From the NCBI RefSeq assembly GCF_036541405.1, contig NZ_JAZHFS010000020.1, positions 34,521 to 98,520 of the forward strand: a stretch of DNA of 64,000 bases, written 5' to 3'. The position numbers and the translations under genes were made by a program. Of the stretch, positions 28,519 to 36,945 are shown piece by piece (the first letter of the stretch is position 1; every line of letters begins with the position of its first letter). Below the pieces are notes generated by a model. It saw only the letters and a list, made by a program, of their open reading frames with translations, searched no databases and was not told the origin of the DNA. This DNA is from Clostridium_AD frigoriphilum (GTDB lineage: Bacteria > Bacillota > Clostridia > Clostridiales > Clostridiaceae).

Positions 28519-29340
28519 TTAAGGTAATAAACCTAATATTTTTCTTGCTTCATGTGGAGTTGCAATTTCTCTACTAAGATCCTTCGCAATTCTAACTACT
28601 CTTTCTACTAATTCTGCATTTGATTTAGCCGGGATACCCTTTTCAATATATACATTATCTTCAAATCCAACTCTTACATGCCCACCCATAATAATGGCCA
28701 TAGCTACCATTTGAAACTCATATTTCCCAATTCCTGATACTGTGAAAGTACTTCCCACTGGTATACTTTCTTGCATAAATACTAGATCTCTTGGTGATGC
28801 ATTAATCCCACCATTTACACCCATAACAAAATTAAAATGCATTGGTGTTTTTATAAAACCTTTCTTTTGAAGTCTTATAGCCATGTCTACCATTCCCTTA
28901 TCAAAAACTTCAATTTCCGGTTTTACGCCGGATTCAATCATCCTTTCTCCAAATTCTTTAATTGTATTTTCAGTATTTACAAATATGTCATCTCCACCAA
29001 AATTACAAGTTCCTGCATCTAAAGTTGCCATTTCTGGTCTAAGATTTATAGGTTGTAATCTTTCTGCGTTACTCATCCCTACCGCTCCACCGGTTGACGG
29101 TTGAATGATTACATCTGGGCACCTTTCTTTTATAGCTTCCATGCATGCCTCGAATCTTATTAAGTCTTGAGTAGGTGTTCCATCATCTTTCCTTACATGC
29201 AAATGAATAATGCTAGCTCCTGCTTTATATGCTTTTTCAGCTTCCATTGCTATTTCAAGAACAGTATAAGGCACATTTAAATTATGTTCTTTTGTAACTT
29301 CCGCTCCGCATATAGCTGCAGTAATTATTAATTTTTCCAT
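28519..29340 (-). CDS. kce: 3-keto-5-aminohexanoate cleavage enzyme (BKACE)
   Basis: A 273-residue TIM barrel. ASIIHLHVRKDDGTPTQD contains the two zinc His; a third ligand region is VRVGFEDNVYIEKG. It condenses 3-keto-5-aminohexanoate with acetyl-CoA to yield acetoacetate and 3-aminobutyryl-CoA. The BKACE family has many substrates, but here the flanking kal and kdd genes settle it. The GGAGGTAACAG site precedes the ATG. Confidence 0.96.
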   Translation of the reverse strand: MEKLIITAAICGAEVTKEHNLNVPYTVLEIAMEAEKAYKAGASIIHLHVRKDDGTPTQDLIRFEACMEAIKERCPDVIIQPSTGGAVGMSNAERLQPINLRPEMATLDAGTCNFGGDDIFVNTENTIKEFGERMIESGVKPEIEVFDKGMVDMAIRLQKKGFIKTPMHFNFVMGVNGGINASPRDLVFMQESIPVGSTFTVSGIGKYEFQMVAMAIIMGGHVRVGFEDNVYIEKGIPAKSNAELVERVVRIAKDLSREIATPHEARKILGLLP

Positions 29341-29361
29341 CTGTTACCTCCTTGTTGTTCT

Positions 29362-29742
29362 CTATTTTCTTTGTTTATCTTTTAGAACTACACAAGTCCC
29401 ACTTGCCTTGCAAACAACTATTGGTTCATCTAATACGTCACAAGCTGAATCATTTATATCTGGTCTTGGCACTATAATTTTCCTTGCCTCAAAAATCATT
29501 TTTCTTGAAGAATTCCCTACACTCACTATTTCTCCAACCGCTTCTATATAATCTCCCGCATAAACTGGTGCTAAGAACTCTACAGCATCATAGGCTTTGA
29601 ATAATCCTTCATCACCATCATTTAGAATTAGAAGTTCTGTAGCCACATCCCCGAATAATTGAAGCATTCTTGCTCCATCCACTAAATTTCCACCATAATG
29701 TGCATCATGAGCACTCATTCTTAGTCTAATTAAAGATTTCAT
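29362..29742 (-). CDS. kal: 3-aminobutyryl-CoA ammonia-lyase
   Basis: AAGGAGGAT lies before the ATG at 29742, giving a 126-residue hot-dog-fold protein (MKSLIRLRMSAHDAHYGGNL). It removes ammonia from 3-aminobutyryl-CoA to form crotonyl-CoA, which enters butyrate formation. It is the first gene of the lysine operon, 66 bases after the leader terminator. Confidence 0.94.
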   Translation of the reverse strand: MKSLIRLRMSAHDAHYGGNLVDGARMLQLFGDVATELLILNDGDEGLFKAYDAVEFLAPVYAGDYIEAVGEIVSVGNSSRKMIFEARKIIVPRPDINDSACDVLDEPIVVCKASGTCVVLKDKQRK

Positions 29743-29807
29743 TTTATCCTCCTTTTTAATCATAGTGTCTAATTTGCAATCCTAGGTTGATTCTATTGTG
29801 AACACAG

Positions 29808-29834
29808 AAAAAGGCACTGAATTTTCAGTGCCTT
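29808..29834 (-). terminator. Riboswitch expression-platform terminator
   Basis: On the minus strand AAGGCACTGA / TCAGTGCCTT with an AAAT loop and a five-T run follows the lysine aptamer by about 50 bases and precedes kal. Its place inside the leader marks it as an attenuator. Confidence 0.85.
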
Positions 29835-29885
29835 AATTAATAGAAACAAAAACCTATTAATGCAATGAAAAATTAACTTTCCATT

Positions 29886-30063
29886 ACATAAATAGCTCTC
29901 CATAAGAACTTCATGACAGTGATAGAAATACTGTTCTCTATCGCCAAGAATATTTTAAAGAACCAAAATATCCTTTCGGCAAACAAATCCTTCATTTTTG
30001 ACATTGGATGTTCTTATCCTTAACATTCAAAAACTACCCCTTTATCTGCACCTCTATTTATGT
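29886..30063 (-). promoter_or_regulatory. Lysine riboswitch aptamer (L box)
   Basis: The minus-strand RNA has P1 formed by ACATAAATAG (30063-30054) and CTATTTATGT (29895-29886), perfectly paired over ten bases. Inside are the conserved elements of the lysine aptamer in order: AGAGGTGC after P1, GAAGGATTTG, GCCGAA with TTGGC as its closing partner, CTGTCATGA, and ATGGAGAGCTAT leading back to P1. Spacing and order agree with the well-studied lysC leader of Bacillus. It senses free lysine and controls the whole kal-to-lysP operon. Confidence 0.95.
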
Positions 30064-30102
30064 TAAATTATTAAATTTTATTTTAATTTTGTTTCTAACT
30101 TA

Positions 30103-30108
30103 ATTATA
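30103..30108 (-). promoter_or_regulatory. -10 box of lysine operon promoter
   Basis: TATAAT on the minus strand, about 40 bases before the aptamer. A weak -35 (TTAGGA) lies 17 bases further upstream. Confidence 0.5.
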
Positions 30109-30129
30109 TTATTTACACTCCAACCTCCT

Positions 30130-30383
30130 AAAATTTCTTATGATACCACTTTATTCAATTTTCTAAGATATATTACAGTTTTAAATAATAAAGTTCAAGA
30201 TAATAAAACTTTAATTACTACGCCAAATAAGCCTGTTGACTGGTTTAGATGTATCTACAACATAATCACTAATTACAACAAATTCCATTTGCATCGCGAA
30301 TGGTACTAAATCACAAAAGTGAAAACCAAAATAATGTTAACTAATGAATAATTGAAACTAAATAGCTAAATCTAAAATCACAA
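30130..30383. other. Intergenic with a coding-like remnant (minus strand 30211-30336)
   Basis: On the minus strand 42 codons are open between stops and read like protein (FHFCDLVPFAMQMEFVV, then DYVVDTSKPVNRLIW). There is no start codon with a ribosome site. I do not recognise the family. It may be a relic of a gene once upstream of the lysine operon. Confidence 0.25.
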
Positions 30384-30423
30384 AAATAGGGCAAGCAGAT
30401 ATATTTATCCACTGACCCTATTT
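30384..30423 (-). terminator. Terminator after the 99-residue gene
   Basis: AAATAGGG ... CCCTATTT with an inner CAG/CTG pair, T-rich on the minus strand. Confidence 0.7.
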
Positions 30424-30502
30424 CTCTAAGATTTTTATTATTTACTCTGTCTACTTTAAAGAAAAAATATCAACTTTTTTTATAATAATTCCAACGTTCT
30501 AA

Positions 30503-30802
30503 TTATTGTCTTAACTTAATTACTGAAGAATTTTCTGAGATATAAGGTAATTGTTTTATCATAGTATAAATATATTTTGGTTTTAATTTATCATCACTTA
30601 GAACTTGCTTCAGTGATAATTTTTCATAGTACAACAATTTACACCAAAAACTGGAAAAGTCTTCTTTTGTAATAAAAATTGTATCATCACTTTCTTTAAC
30701 AACAAATCCCGAATCAAATTTCTCCAAAATGTTCATGTCTATGTAGTCATCATTTGATAGCAGTAATAATACATCATCCCACATTTTCTTAAATGTAATC
30801 AT
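30503..30802 (-). CDS. Hypothetical protein, 99 residues
   Basis: GGGGG precedes the ATG. The product is soluble-looking, acidic in the first half (WDDVLLLLSNDDYIDMN) and basic later, with no signal peptide. I do not recognise a family. It has its own terminator. It lies at the edge of a rearranged stretch but is itself intact. Confidence 0.65.
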   Translation of the reverse strand: MITFKKMWDDVLLLLSNDDYIDMNILEKFDSGFVVKESDDTIFITKEDFSSFWCKLLYYEKLSLKQVLSDDKLKPKYIYTMIKQLPYISENSSVIKLRQ

Positions 30803-30981
30803 TAAATTTCCCCCTAGATATAAAATTTATTTTCAGAATATTTTTTTAATTTCATTTTACCGCATTTTTTTATTCTACCATATTTTTACATCTTTATCAA
30901 TACATTTATTTTAATATATGGTATTATTATTCATTTAATAATTTATTTACAAATACACTTATTTAAAATTAACATAACCTA

Positions 30982-31072
30982 AAATTAATCTAAAGTACCT
31001 ATAAGTATAAAATAATATTTGTTACAATAACTATATATGTAATAAATTTCAAGAACGGTGATATTTTGAAGA
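30982..31072 (+). repeat. Copy of the yitT upstream region
   Basis: About 90 bases resemble 32344-32437, the leader of the intact yitT gene, including ATATATGTAATAAAT and a GGTGATATT ribosome site, but the following codons are lost (a TTG replaces the GTG start and the frame fails). It is a promoter remnant of a deleted yitT copy. Confidence 0.7.
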
Positions 31073-31080
31073 ACATCTCA

Positions 31081-31112
31081 AAAATCCAGTAGCAAAATTA
31101 CTACTACTGGAT
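31081..31112 (-). terminator. Hairpin after the chimeric ORF
   Basis: ATCCAGTAG / CTACTGGAT with four T following on the minus strand, 18 bases past the stop of the ORF at 31130. Confidence 0.7.
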
Positions 31113-31129
31113 AATCAACAAAATATTAT

Positions 31130-31810
31130 TTAGATTATAGGTTGATGTCTTGCTTCCAATTCTTTAACGATTTTAGGATGAATACTATCTAACTTATAAA
31201 ATGCTAATGCATATTCAATAGCTGCGCCACCAATAGCCACCCCTACTTTTGTGAAAAAACTATAACCAGCATAAAGTGTTCCTTCTGTACGTTCTCCAAA
31301 TTTCCATTCATTATAATCAACAGAATTTGCTATCATTCCAAACACAGCCCCTGAATTAATTCCACCAAAGATATTTTCAATTAAATAAATTCCAATAAAC
31401 AAAACCATATTACCTCTAAAAAATGGCATAATACAAAAATAGATAGTTATTGCTACAACTGCTCCAATTTTTACAAACATAAGTAATGCAAAAACAACAG
31501 TTGATACCCATGGTCCGTTTTTAAAAGAATTTTTATAAGTTTGGAGGATTCTAATTTTGTGCTTATCTTTTGTTTGTACATTTATTTGTACATTTATTTG
31601 TACATTTATTTGTACATATTTCTCTTTACAATTGAAATATACAACTAAATAACAACCGATCCCAACTACTGAAAACAAGGTAGCTATCAACAAAAATACC
31701 ATTTTTGAATTTCCTTTACCCAATGAATTTACAAACGGTCCAGGTCCAACAGCTTTTGTAGATATTTCTATACAATGCACATTCATTCTACATAAAAAAA
31801 ATACAAACAC
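31130..31810 (-). pseudogene. Chimeric, truncated GPH-family sugar symporter
   Basis: The 226-codon frame starts in foreign sequence: residues HCIEISTKAVGPG are the C-terminal part of the flavoprotein encoded at 49998-50948. They fuse directly to the middle of a GPH (glycoside-pentoside-hexuronide) symporter (FVNSLGKGNSK onward, then SVDYNEWKFGERTEGTLYAGYSFFTKVG). The N-terminal half is absent, and about 90 residues seem lost before IENIFGGINSGAVFGMIA. A 12-base tandem repeat (31576-31616) adds VQINVQINVQIN. It is very unlikely to work as a transporter. Confidence 0.8.
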
Positions 31811-32110
31811 ATTCTTATAATTATCTACTTTTACTTGTATTTTTATCTAAAATATAAATCTTTGTGTTCTTTTCTTAAGATAGATTAAAATTTATAACAT
31901 ATAATTAACCTTTATTCTTTATAGATTGTTTATTGATTGCATTTTCAATTGCCTCTATTCTAAGACCAAACAGATTAATAACTGGCAGGATAATTTGAGT
32001 ATCCATAATACTAGAAAAGTTCATAAATTATCCTCCTAAATTTTGTTTATAATCCCACGATACTTTAGTTTAAATATAAGTGCAAAATAGAAAACTAAAG
32101 AAATCGTTTC
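31741..32110. repeat. Scar copy of the 50.05-51.72 kb block with two internal deletions
   Basis: 31741-31778 matches 50054-50091 (end of the flavoprotein gene). 31779-31930 matches 51039-51240 (its upstream region). 31921-32021 matches the yitT fragment near 51220-51328. From 32022 it matches 51631-51720. About 950 and 300 bases present in the fuller copy are missing here. Confidence 0.8.
31905..32024 (-). CDS. Recombinant 39-codon small ORF (doubtful)
   Basis: The strong AGGAGGAT site and leader of the small gene at 51460-51633 now precede antisense yitT sequence, opening a 39-codon frame (MNFSSIMDTQIILPVINL onward). It is a by-product of deletion. It has a good start signal, so translation is possible, but no function is implied. 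Confidence 0.3.
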   Translation of the reverse strand: MNFSSIMDTQIILPVINLFGLRIEAIENAINKQSIKNKG

Positions 32111-32428
32111 AAATTGTTAATATCGCGTAAATAATTTATCAAAATTATAGAAACTTTATATGGAAATGTTATAAAATAATTTTTACTTAAATATTCTTTT
32201 AGTACTATCACATACTGTGGATCCTTGATAAATATGACCCTAATAATAGTATTAAATACACCAACCTATTATTAAATTGGTAAAAAAATAAAAATACTGC
32301 ACTAGGATCCCCCTAAGTGCAGTATTTTTATTGAATTCTATTTAAAAATAATCTAAACCACCTATAAGTGCAAAACAATATCTGTTACAATAATTATATA
32401 TGTAATAAATCGCAAGGATGGTGATATT
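32111..32428. repeat. yitT leader with dispersed repeat, copy 2 (32252-32346)
   Basis: 32252-32346 is nearly identical to 18291-18390, with the same hairpin at 32290-32329. Here it lies upstream of a plus-strand gene, where it would block read-through from the left. 32111-32251 is A+T-rich with no feature seen; 32344-32428 is the yitT leader. Confidence 0.8.
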
Positions 32429-33304
32429 GTGAAGAAAATTAACTTTAATAAAAATGTATTGGATTTCTTATTTGTAAGCATAGGTTGTTTATTGATTGCA
32501 TTTTCAATTACTTCTATACTAAGACCAAATGGATTAATAACTGGTGGGATAACTGGAACATCAATAATACTCGAAAAACTAATTCATATTAAATATACAT
32601 ATATCGATTATATGTTATCTATTTTAGTTTTAGCTGTTGCTTGGATATCTATGGGCAAAAGGGAAGGTATAAAAATAATCACCCTCTCCGTAATATTTCC
32701 TATTATACTAATAATTTTTGAAAGATTTAATTATTGCTTTATAAAAAATGATATGATGCTGGCTTCAGTTTATTTTGGACTTATTTGTGGAATTGGAACT
32801 GGTCTTGTGCTAAAAAGAGGATTTTCAATGGGAGGAACTGATACTGTTGCGAAAATTCTTCATCATAAGATTTTTACTTTTGTAAGCATAAGTGAGATTC
32901 TACTTTGTATTGATGGAACACTAATTGCATCATCAGTTATAGTATATAATTCAAATATCGCACTTTATGCTATTCTTTCACAAATTATAATGGTGAATAT
33001 GATTGACGCTGTGATGTTTGGATTTGGTTCAAAGAAGGTCAAACTTGAAATAATAAGCGATCATCATCAAGCTATAACTCAATACATAATCCACACTATT
33101 AAAAGAGGAGTTACCAGTTATGAAGTAAAAGGCGGTTATAAAAATTTACCACGCTTAAAACTTCTAACACTCTGTTCTCCAAGAGAATCTATGTTAATTA
33201 AGAGGTATATAGCAGAAACTGATCCAGATGCCTTTGTAGATGTTTTACCTGTAATTTCGGTATGGGGCAAAGGAATAGGATTTGATCGTTTATCCGAGGA
33301 GTAA
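32429..33304 (+). CDS. YitT family membrane protein with DUF2179 domain
   Basis: A 291-residue protein. The GTG start has AAGGATGGTG upstream. The N-terminal ~200 residues hold five or six helices, with the family phrases ILRPNGLITGGITGTSIILEK (split) and GIGTGLVLKRGFSMGGTDTVAKI. The C-terminal ~85 residues form the cytoplasmic DUF2179 domain (ITQYIIHTIKRGVTSYEVKG onward, ending in DPDAFVDVLPVISVWGKG). Function of the family is unknown. It is the only intact copy; fragments of its 5' part lie at 31.9 and 51.2 kb. Confidence 0.93.
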   Translation: MKKINFNKNVLDFLFVSIGCLLIAFSITSILRPNGLITGGITGTSIILEKLIHIKYTYIDYMLSILVLAVAWISMGKREGIKIITLSVIFPIILIIFERFNYCFIKNDMMLASVYFGLICGIGTGLVLKRGFSMGGTDTVAKILHHKIFTFVSISEILLCIDGTLIASSVIVYNSNIALYAILSQIIMVNMIDAVMFGFGSKKVKLEIISDHHQAITQYIIHTIKRGVTSYEVKGGYKNLPRLKLLTLCSPRESMLIKRYIAETDPDAFVDVLPVISVWGKGIGFDRLSEE

Positions 33305-33314
33305 AATAAATACG

Positions 33315-35024
33315 TTACAACTTAAATCTTTGAACCATAATGTTTAATTGCTCTGCTAGCATTGCTTGGTTTTGTGAAGCTTTTGTTATTTCCTCAATCG
33401 CTATAACAGATTCATTAACACTTTCTAATATTTCCTCAGAACTTGCTACTGATTCCTCAGATGTAGTTGATATACTTTCAATTGCCTTTTTAATTTCTAA
33501 TACAGTCTGGTTTACAATATTCATTGAATCTCCTATATCTGAGGACATCTTATTAAATACTACAGCATCTTTACCATACTGCTTACCTGTACCTACAAAT
33601 GAATCATAATCAGGTTTTACCTTATTATCAATAAAGCCTAATACATCCTGAGCGTTGCTAGAAAGATTCTGGAATGCTAGTTGAACTTTACCTGTTACTT
33701 CTTGAATCCTTTGAACTGCAGTAGATGACTGTTCAGCTAATTTCCTAACTTCATCTGCAACCACGGCAAAACCTTTACCTTGCTCTCCGGCTCTTGCTGC
33801 CTCAATTGCTGCATTAAGTGCGAGAAGGTTTGTTTGACTTGCTATATTCCCTATCTCATCCGCCATTAACTTAACTTCACGAACAACTTCACCATCCTCA
33901 ATTGCTTTTAATATGTTCCCTTGTTTTTCTAAATATAGTTTATTTGAAGTTATAGAACTCTTTTCAGCATCTTCACTAATTTGTTTTGCCTTTAGTTCTA
34001 TATCCTTTGCAATCTCATTTCCTTTATTTGCACGTACAGTAACCTCCCCGACATTTTCTGCAATACTTTCCGTGGTCGCATTTACCTCTTGAGTAGTAGC
34101 ACTTAACTGTTCTGTCCCTAAAGATACTTGCCTCACTGATTCATTTACGATCTCCATCTTAACAGATATTTCCTGTATTGTAGCAGATAGTTCTTCACTT
34201 GTAGCACTAATTTCATTAGCACTACCCGATATTTCGCCAATTAGTATTTTTAAGTTTGTTATAGCCTTATTTAAAGCTTTTGCCAAACCTCCAAGCTCAC
34301 TTTTATTATCAATGTCAATAATTTTTGATAAATCATTTTCGGAAAGTGCTTCAGCTACGATTACAACCTTCTTTATTTGCCTTGAAATTGACATAGCAAT
34401 TATTAGACCTAAGATTATAGCAACGAATAATCCCAAACTAGTTAATGATATTATTTTAACATAGGCACTATTATATAATGCGTTACTATTATTATAATTT
34501 ACTTTTCCTCTATCTGTAATTAATTTTAATTGTTTATCTAAAAATTTGATCTTATTGGTTGAAATTGCTGCATAACCCATTATGTACTCATTTGAATGAG
34601 CATAGTTACCTTCATCAACTTGTTTAAGTATTTTAGCCTCCACTATCCGAGAACTTTCCACTAATTTTTCAAAATTAACAAACTGTATTCTATCGTTATC
34701 TGTAATTATAAGTCCCTTGTAACTTGCAATAAGTTCATTATCACTAATTTTCGTACTTGCAAGGTCTTTTTTAAAAAAGTTTAGCCCCACCTTGAATGAT
34801 GGAGTAAGGATTAATAATATTTCCTTCTCTCCTGTAATTGAATTTGTTTTAAGTTTGTTAGTAATAACACTTATTTGATCATTATTGTAAAGGTTCATAA
34901 TATTTTTATTAATGACTCTCATGCTATTCATTCCGATAAATCCCACAATGCCTATAAATAATGCAATCATGACAAACGATGAAACTAGCTTTTGAATCAT
35001 TTTTAAGTTATTAAACCATTTCAT
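33315..35024 (-). CDS. Methyl-accepting chemotaxis protein
   Basis: GAGGAG lies eight bases before the ATG at 35024, giving 569 residues. A first membrane helix near residues 13-33, a four-helix-bundle sensor of about 150 residues, a second helix (SLTSLGLFVAIILGLIIAMS), a HAMP domain, then a long coiled-coil signalling domain. The hairpin tip is the highly conserved IASQTNLLALNAAIEAARAG, followed by GFAVVADEVRKLAEQS. The tip binds CheA/CheW. The ligand is unknown. It converges on yitT with a ten-base gap. Confidence 0.95.
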   Translation of the reverse strand: MKWFNNLKMIQKLVSSFVMIALFIGIVGFIGMNSMRVINKNIMNLYNNDQISVITNKLKTNSITGEKEILLILTPSFKVGLNFFKKDLASTKISDNELIASYKGLIITDNDRIQFVNFEKLVESSRIVEAKILKQVDEGNYAHSNEYIMGYAAISTNKIKFLDKQLKLITDRGKVNYNNSNALYNSAYVKIISLTSLGLFVAIILGLIIAMSISRQIKKVVIVAEALSENDLSKIIDIDNKSELGGLAKALNKAITNLKILIGEISGSANEISATSEELSATIQEISVKMEIVNESVRQVSLGTEQLSATTQEVNATTESIAENVGEVTVRANKGNEIAKDIELKAKQISEDAEKSSITSNKLYLEKQGNILKAIEDGEVVREVKLMADEIGNIASQTNLLALNAAIEAARAGEQGKGFAVVADEVRKLAEQSSTAVQRIQEVTGKVQLAFQNLSSNAQDVLGFIDNKVKPDYDSFVGTGKQYGKDAVVFNKMSSDIGDSMNIVNQTVLEIKKAIESISTTSEESVASSEEILESVNESVIAIEEITKASQNQAMLAEQLNIMVQRFKL

Positions 35025-35039
35025 TAATCCCACTCCTCG

Positions 35040-35183
35040 TATAAAATATTACAAACCCTCTTCTTAATTATATTATACTGTCGTTACTATCAACAATATC
35101 ATAATTAAAAAAATCCTACAGATTAAATTTATCATTTATCTAATCTACAGAATTCTTTTATGTACTTTATCTTTATTTATAAA
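35040..35183. other. Intergenic with imperfect repeats
   Basis: Contains two CTACAGA(A/T)T copies and an AGATTA...TAATCT pairing (35113-35152) with a T-run on the minus strand, which may end the upstream remnant. No gene seen. Confidence 0.35.
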
Positions 35184-35400
35184 TTAAATATATTTACTAT
35201 TTAGAACGTCTTTCTTCAATTTCTGTAGCATAGCTTGTTGCTTTTGCTTAGTTATACCATAGAAACACATTGGAATTATTCCTTAAAAAAATCCTTTCTG
35301 ATTGTTTCCATGACCTAATGCAGTCACTAAAGGCATAAGTAAAGCACCTGTAATAACACTAGATATCAAAGCGAAGAATCCTCTGTATGAATTCACCTCC
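35184..35400 (-). pseudogene. Remnant of a second GPH-family symporter
   Basis: After an AAGGAGGTG site the minus strand reads NSYRGFFALISSVITGALLMPLV and GHGNNQKGFF, then a stop, then PMCFYGITKQKQQAML to a final stop. These align with two separate parts of the intact symporter at 38936-40336 (NSFRGFFGTIAGILTGATVMPLI / GKGNNQKGYF, split here, and PMSFYGITKIRA at its C-terminus). About 230 residues between them and the N-terminus are gone. Confidence 0.8.
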
Positions 35401-35403
35401 TTA

Positions 35404-36945
35404 TTAATATTTATATAATTCAATATAATAGCAGCTTAGCTTATCTTTTAAATGCAATGCCATTTTTTCATCCCCATTTAAAACACGGCTACACTTCCAC
35501 TCACCATTCTCAAATTCTCCTTCTTCAAACTTCAAAATATCTACCTTCTTATTTTCACCCAATTTTGGTAAAATATTAATATTACACATCATACCAATAA
35601 TATAAAAGCTATTTTCTCCAACTTGATATATCATACCAGCTGCTACTGGTTTCTTTGGTTGTTTGGGAGCATATCCAATCTGAAAATCATAGTTCTCAAA
35701 TTCGAAAAATGTACCATAATCAATTTCTGACGTTTTCACAAAGCTTTTTAAATTAGGGGTGCCACGATATTTAAAATACAATGGCTTAATTTCTTCCATC
35801 AATCCATATACTCTTGCAAGATACTCCTTACTACCTTCTATATCAAAGGATGTTGGATCTATATTTAATGCAATCATTAATTCCATAGGAGGTTTTTGAA
35901 TAGCCTCTGGATTCATTCCATATTCTTCTATTGAAAAAGGTGAATAGCCGATAGCATTATATTTTCCAAAGGCATACAATGCATACGATGCTGTCACAGC
36001 ATCCTTACGTACTTCTGGAATGAAAAGCGGATTTCCATTTTGAGTATATTCCTCCATTACTTGAGGTACATATGATACATAAGTATCTGGTGCAAGGCAG
36101 AACAATGATGGTGCAATCAGTTTCCACATCTTATGCATAGATGCAACAGGTCCGCCACATGGATATGATCCTAAATGCCATGGATACTGTTCTAACCAAG
36201 CATTTGCATAACAGGGAATATTATATTCTTTTTGTGCTGCCTTTGTAATATATTCTACTGCCTTAGCATAATAATATGCCATAAAATATTCTCCTGCTTC
36301 ATATCCAAAGCACTCTTTCCAATTTCCTTGAACAGAAAATTCTTTTTCTATCTCAGCTGGAACATTCTTCGCAAATTCACTTTCTCCCTCTATTGAATAA
36401 TCTCTATCAGTCCCCATCAGACCAATTTCATTTTCTACCTGAATTGCAATAACTGTATTTTGTTTTTCATCAATTTCTTTTATATGTTCCATAATGTGAG
36501 CTAATGCATTAGCATCCTTTTCAATAGCAGTCTGACATAAAGGTGATACGGTATTCGTCACTTCACCATTCACTTTTTTCGCACGGAAATACGTATTAGA
36601 GTTTTTTTTCACCCAACCTGGAACATAAGTGGATTCTGTATTCTTCCATAACCCAAACCATAATAAAATTAAATGCATATTATTCTTTCTTGCTTGGTCG
36701 ATAATACCATCTAAAATTGAATAATTAAAAACTCCTTCTTCTTCCTCAATCAACTCCCAGTAAATTGGAATGAGGGCTGTATTCATATTTAACCCTTTTA
36801 GATTAGGCCAAACATTTTCCTCCATAAATTCAAGATTACTGGCACTTGAATTATGTATTTCTCCACCAAGTACAATAAAAGGTTCATTATGAACAAATAA
36901 TGTATCAATTCCGTTATATTTTTTAATACCAGGTAAGTTTTCCAT
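35404..36945 (-). CDS. Glycoside hydrolase, GH35-like with DUF5597-type end
   Basis: A 513-residue TIM-barrel enzyme with no signal peptide. The N-terminus FIVLGGEIHNSSASNLEFM and NTALIPIYWELIEEEEGVFNY fit GH35/GH42-clan beta-galactosidases. The acid/base Glu is expected in IAIQVENEIGLMG and the nucleophile Glu in LFIPEVRKD. The last ~130 residues match the DUF5597 type of C-terminal domain. Substrate is a beta-galactoside or related oligosaccharide. It lies between a dead and a live GPH symporter, next to GH43. Confidence 0.82.
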   Translation of the reverse strand: MENLPGIKKYNGIDTLFVHNEPFIVLGGEIHNSSASNLEFMEENVWPNLKGLNMNTALIPIYWELIEEEEGVFNYSILDGIIDQARKNNMHLILLWFGLWKNTESTYVPGWVKKNSNTYFRAKKVNGEVTNTVSPLCQTAIEKDANALAHIMEHIKEIDEKQNTVIAIQVENEIGLMGTDRDYSIEGESEFAKNVPAEIEKEFSVQGNWKECFGYEAGEYFMAYYYAKAVEYITKAAQKEYNIPCYANAWLEQYPWHLGSYPCGGPVASMHKMWKLIAPSLFCLAPDTYVSYVPQVMEEYTQNGNPLFIPEVRKDAVTASYALYAFGKYNAIGYSPFSIEEYGMNPEAIQKPPMELMIALNIDPTSFDIEGSKEYLARVYGLMEEIKPLYFKYRGTPNLKSFVKTSEIDYGTFFEFENYDFQIGYAPKQPKKPVAAGMIYQVGENSFYIIGMMCNINILPKLGENKKVDILKFEEGEFENGEWKCSRVLNGDEKMALHLKDKLSCYYIELYKY

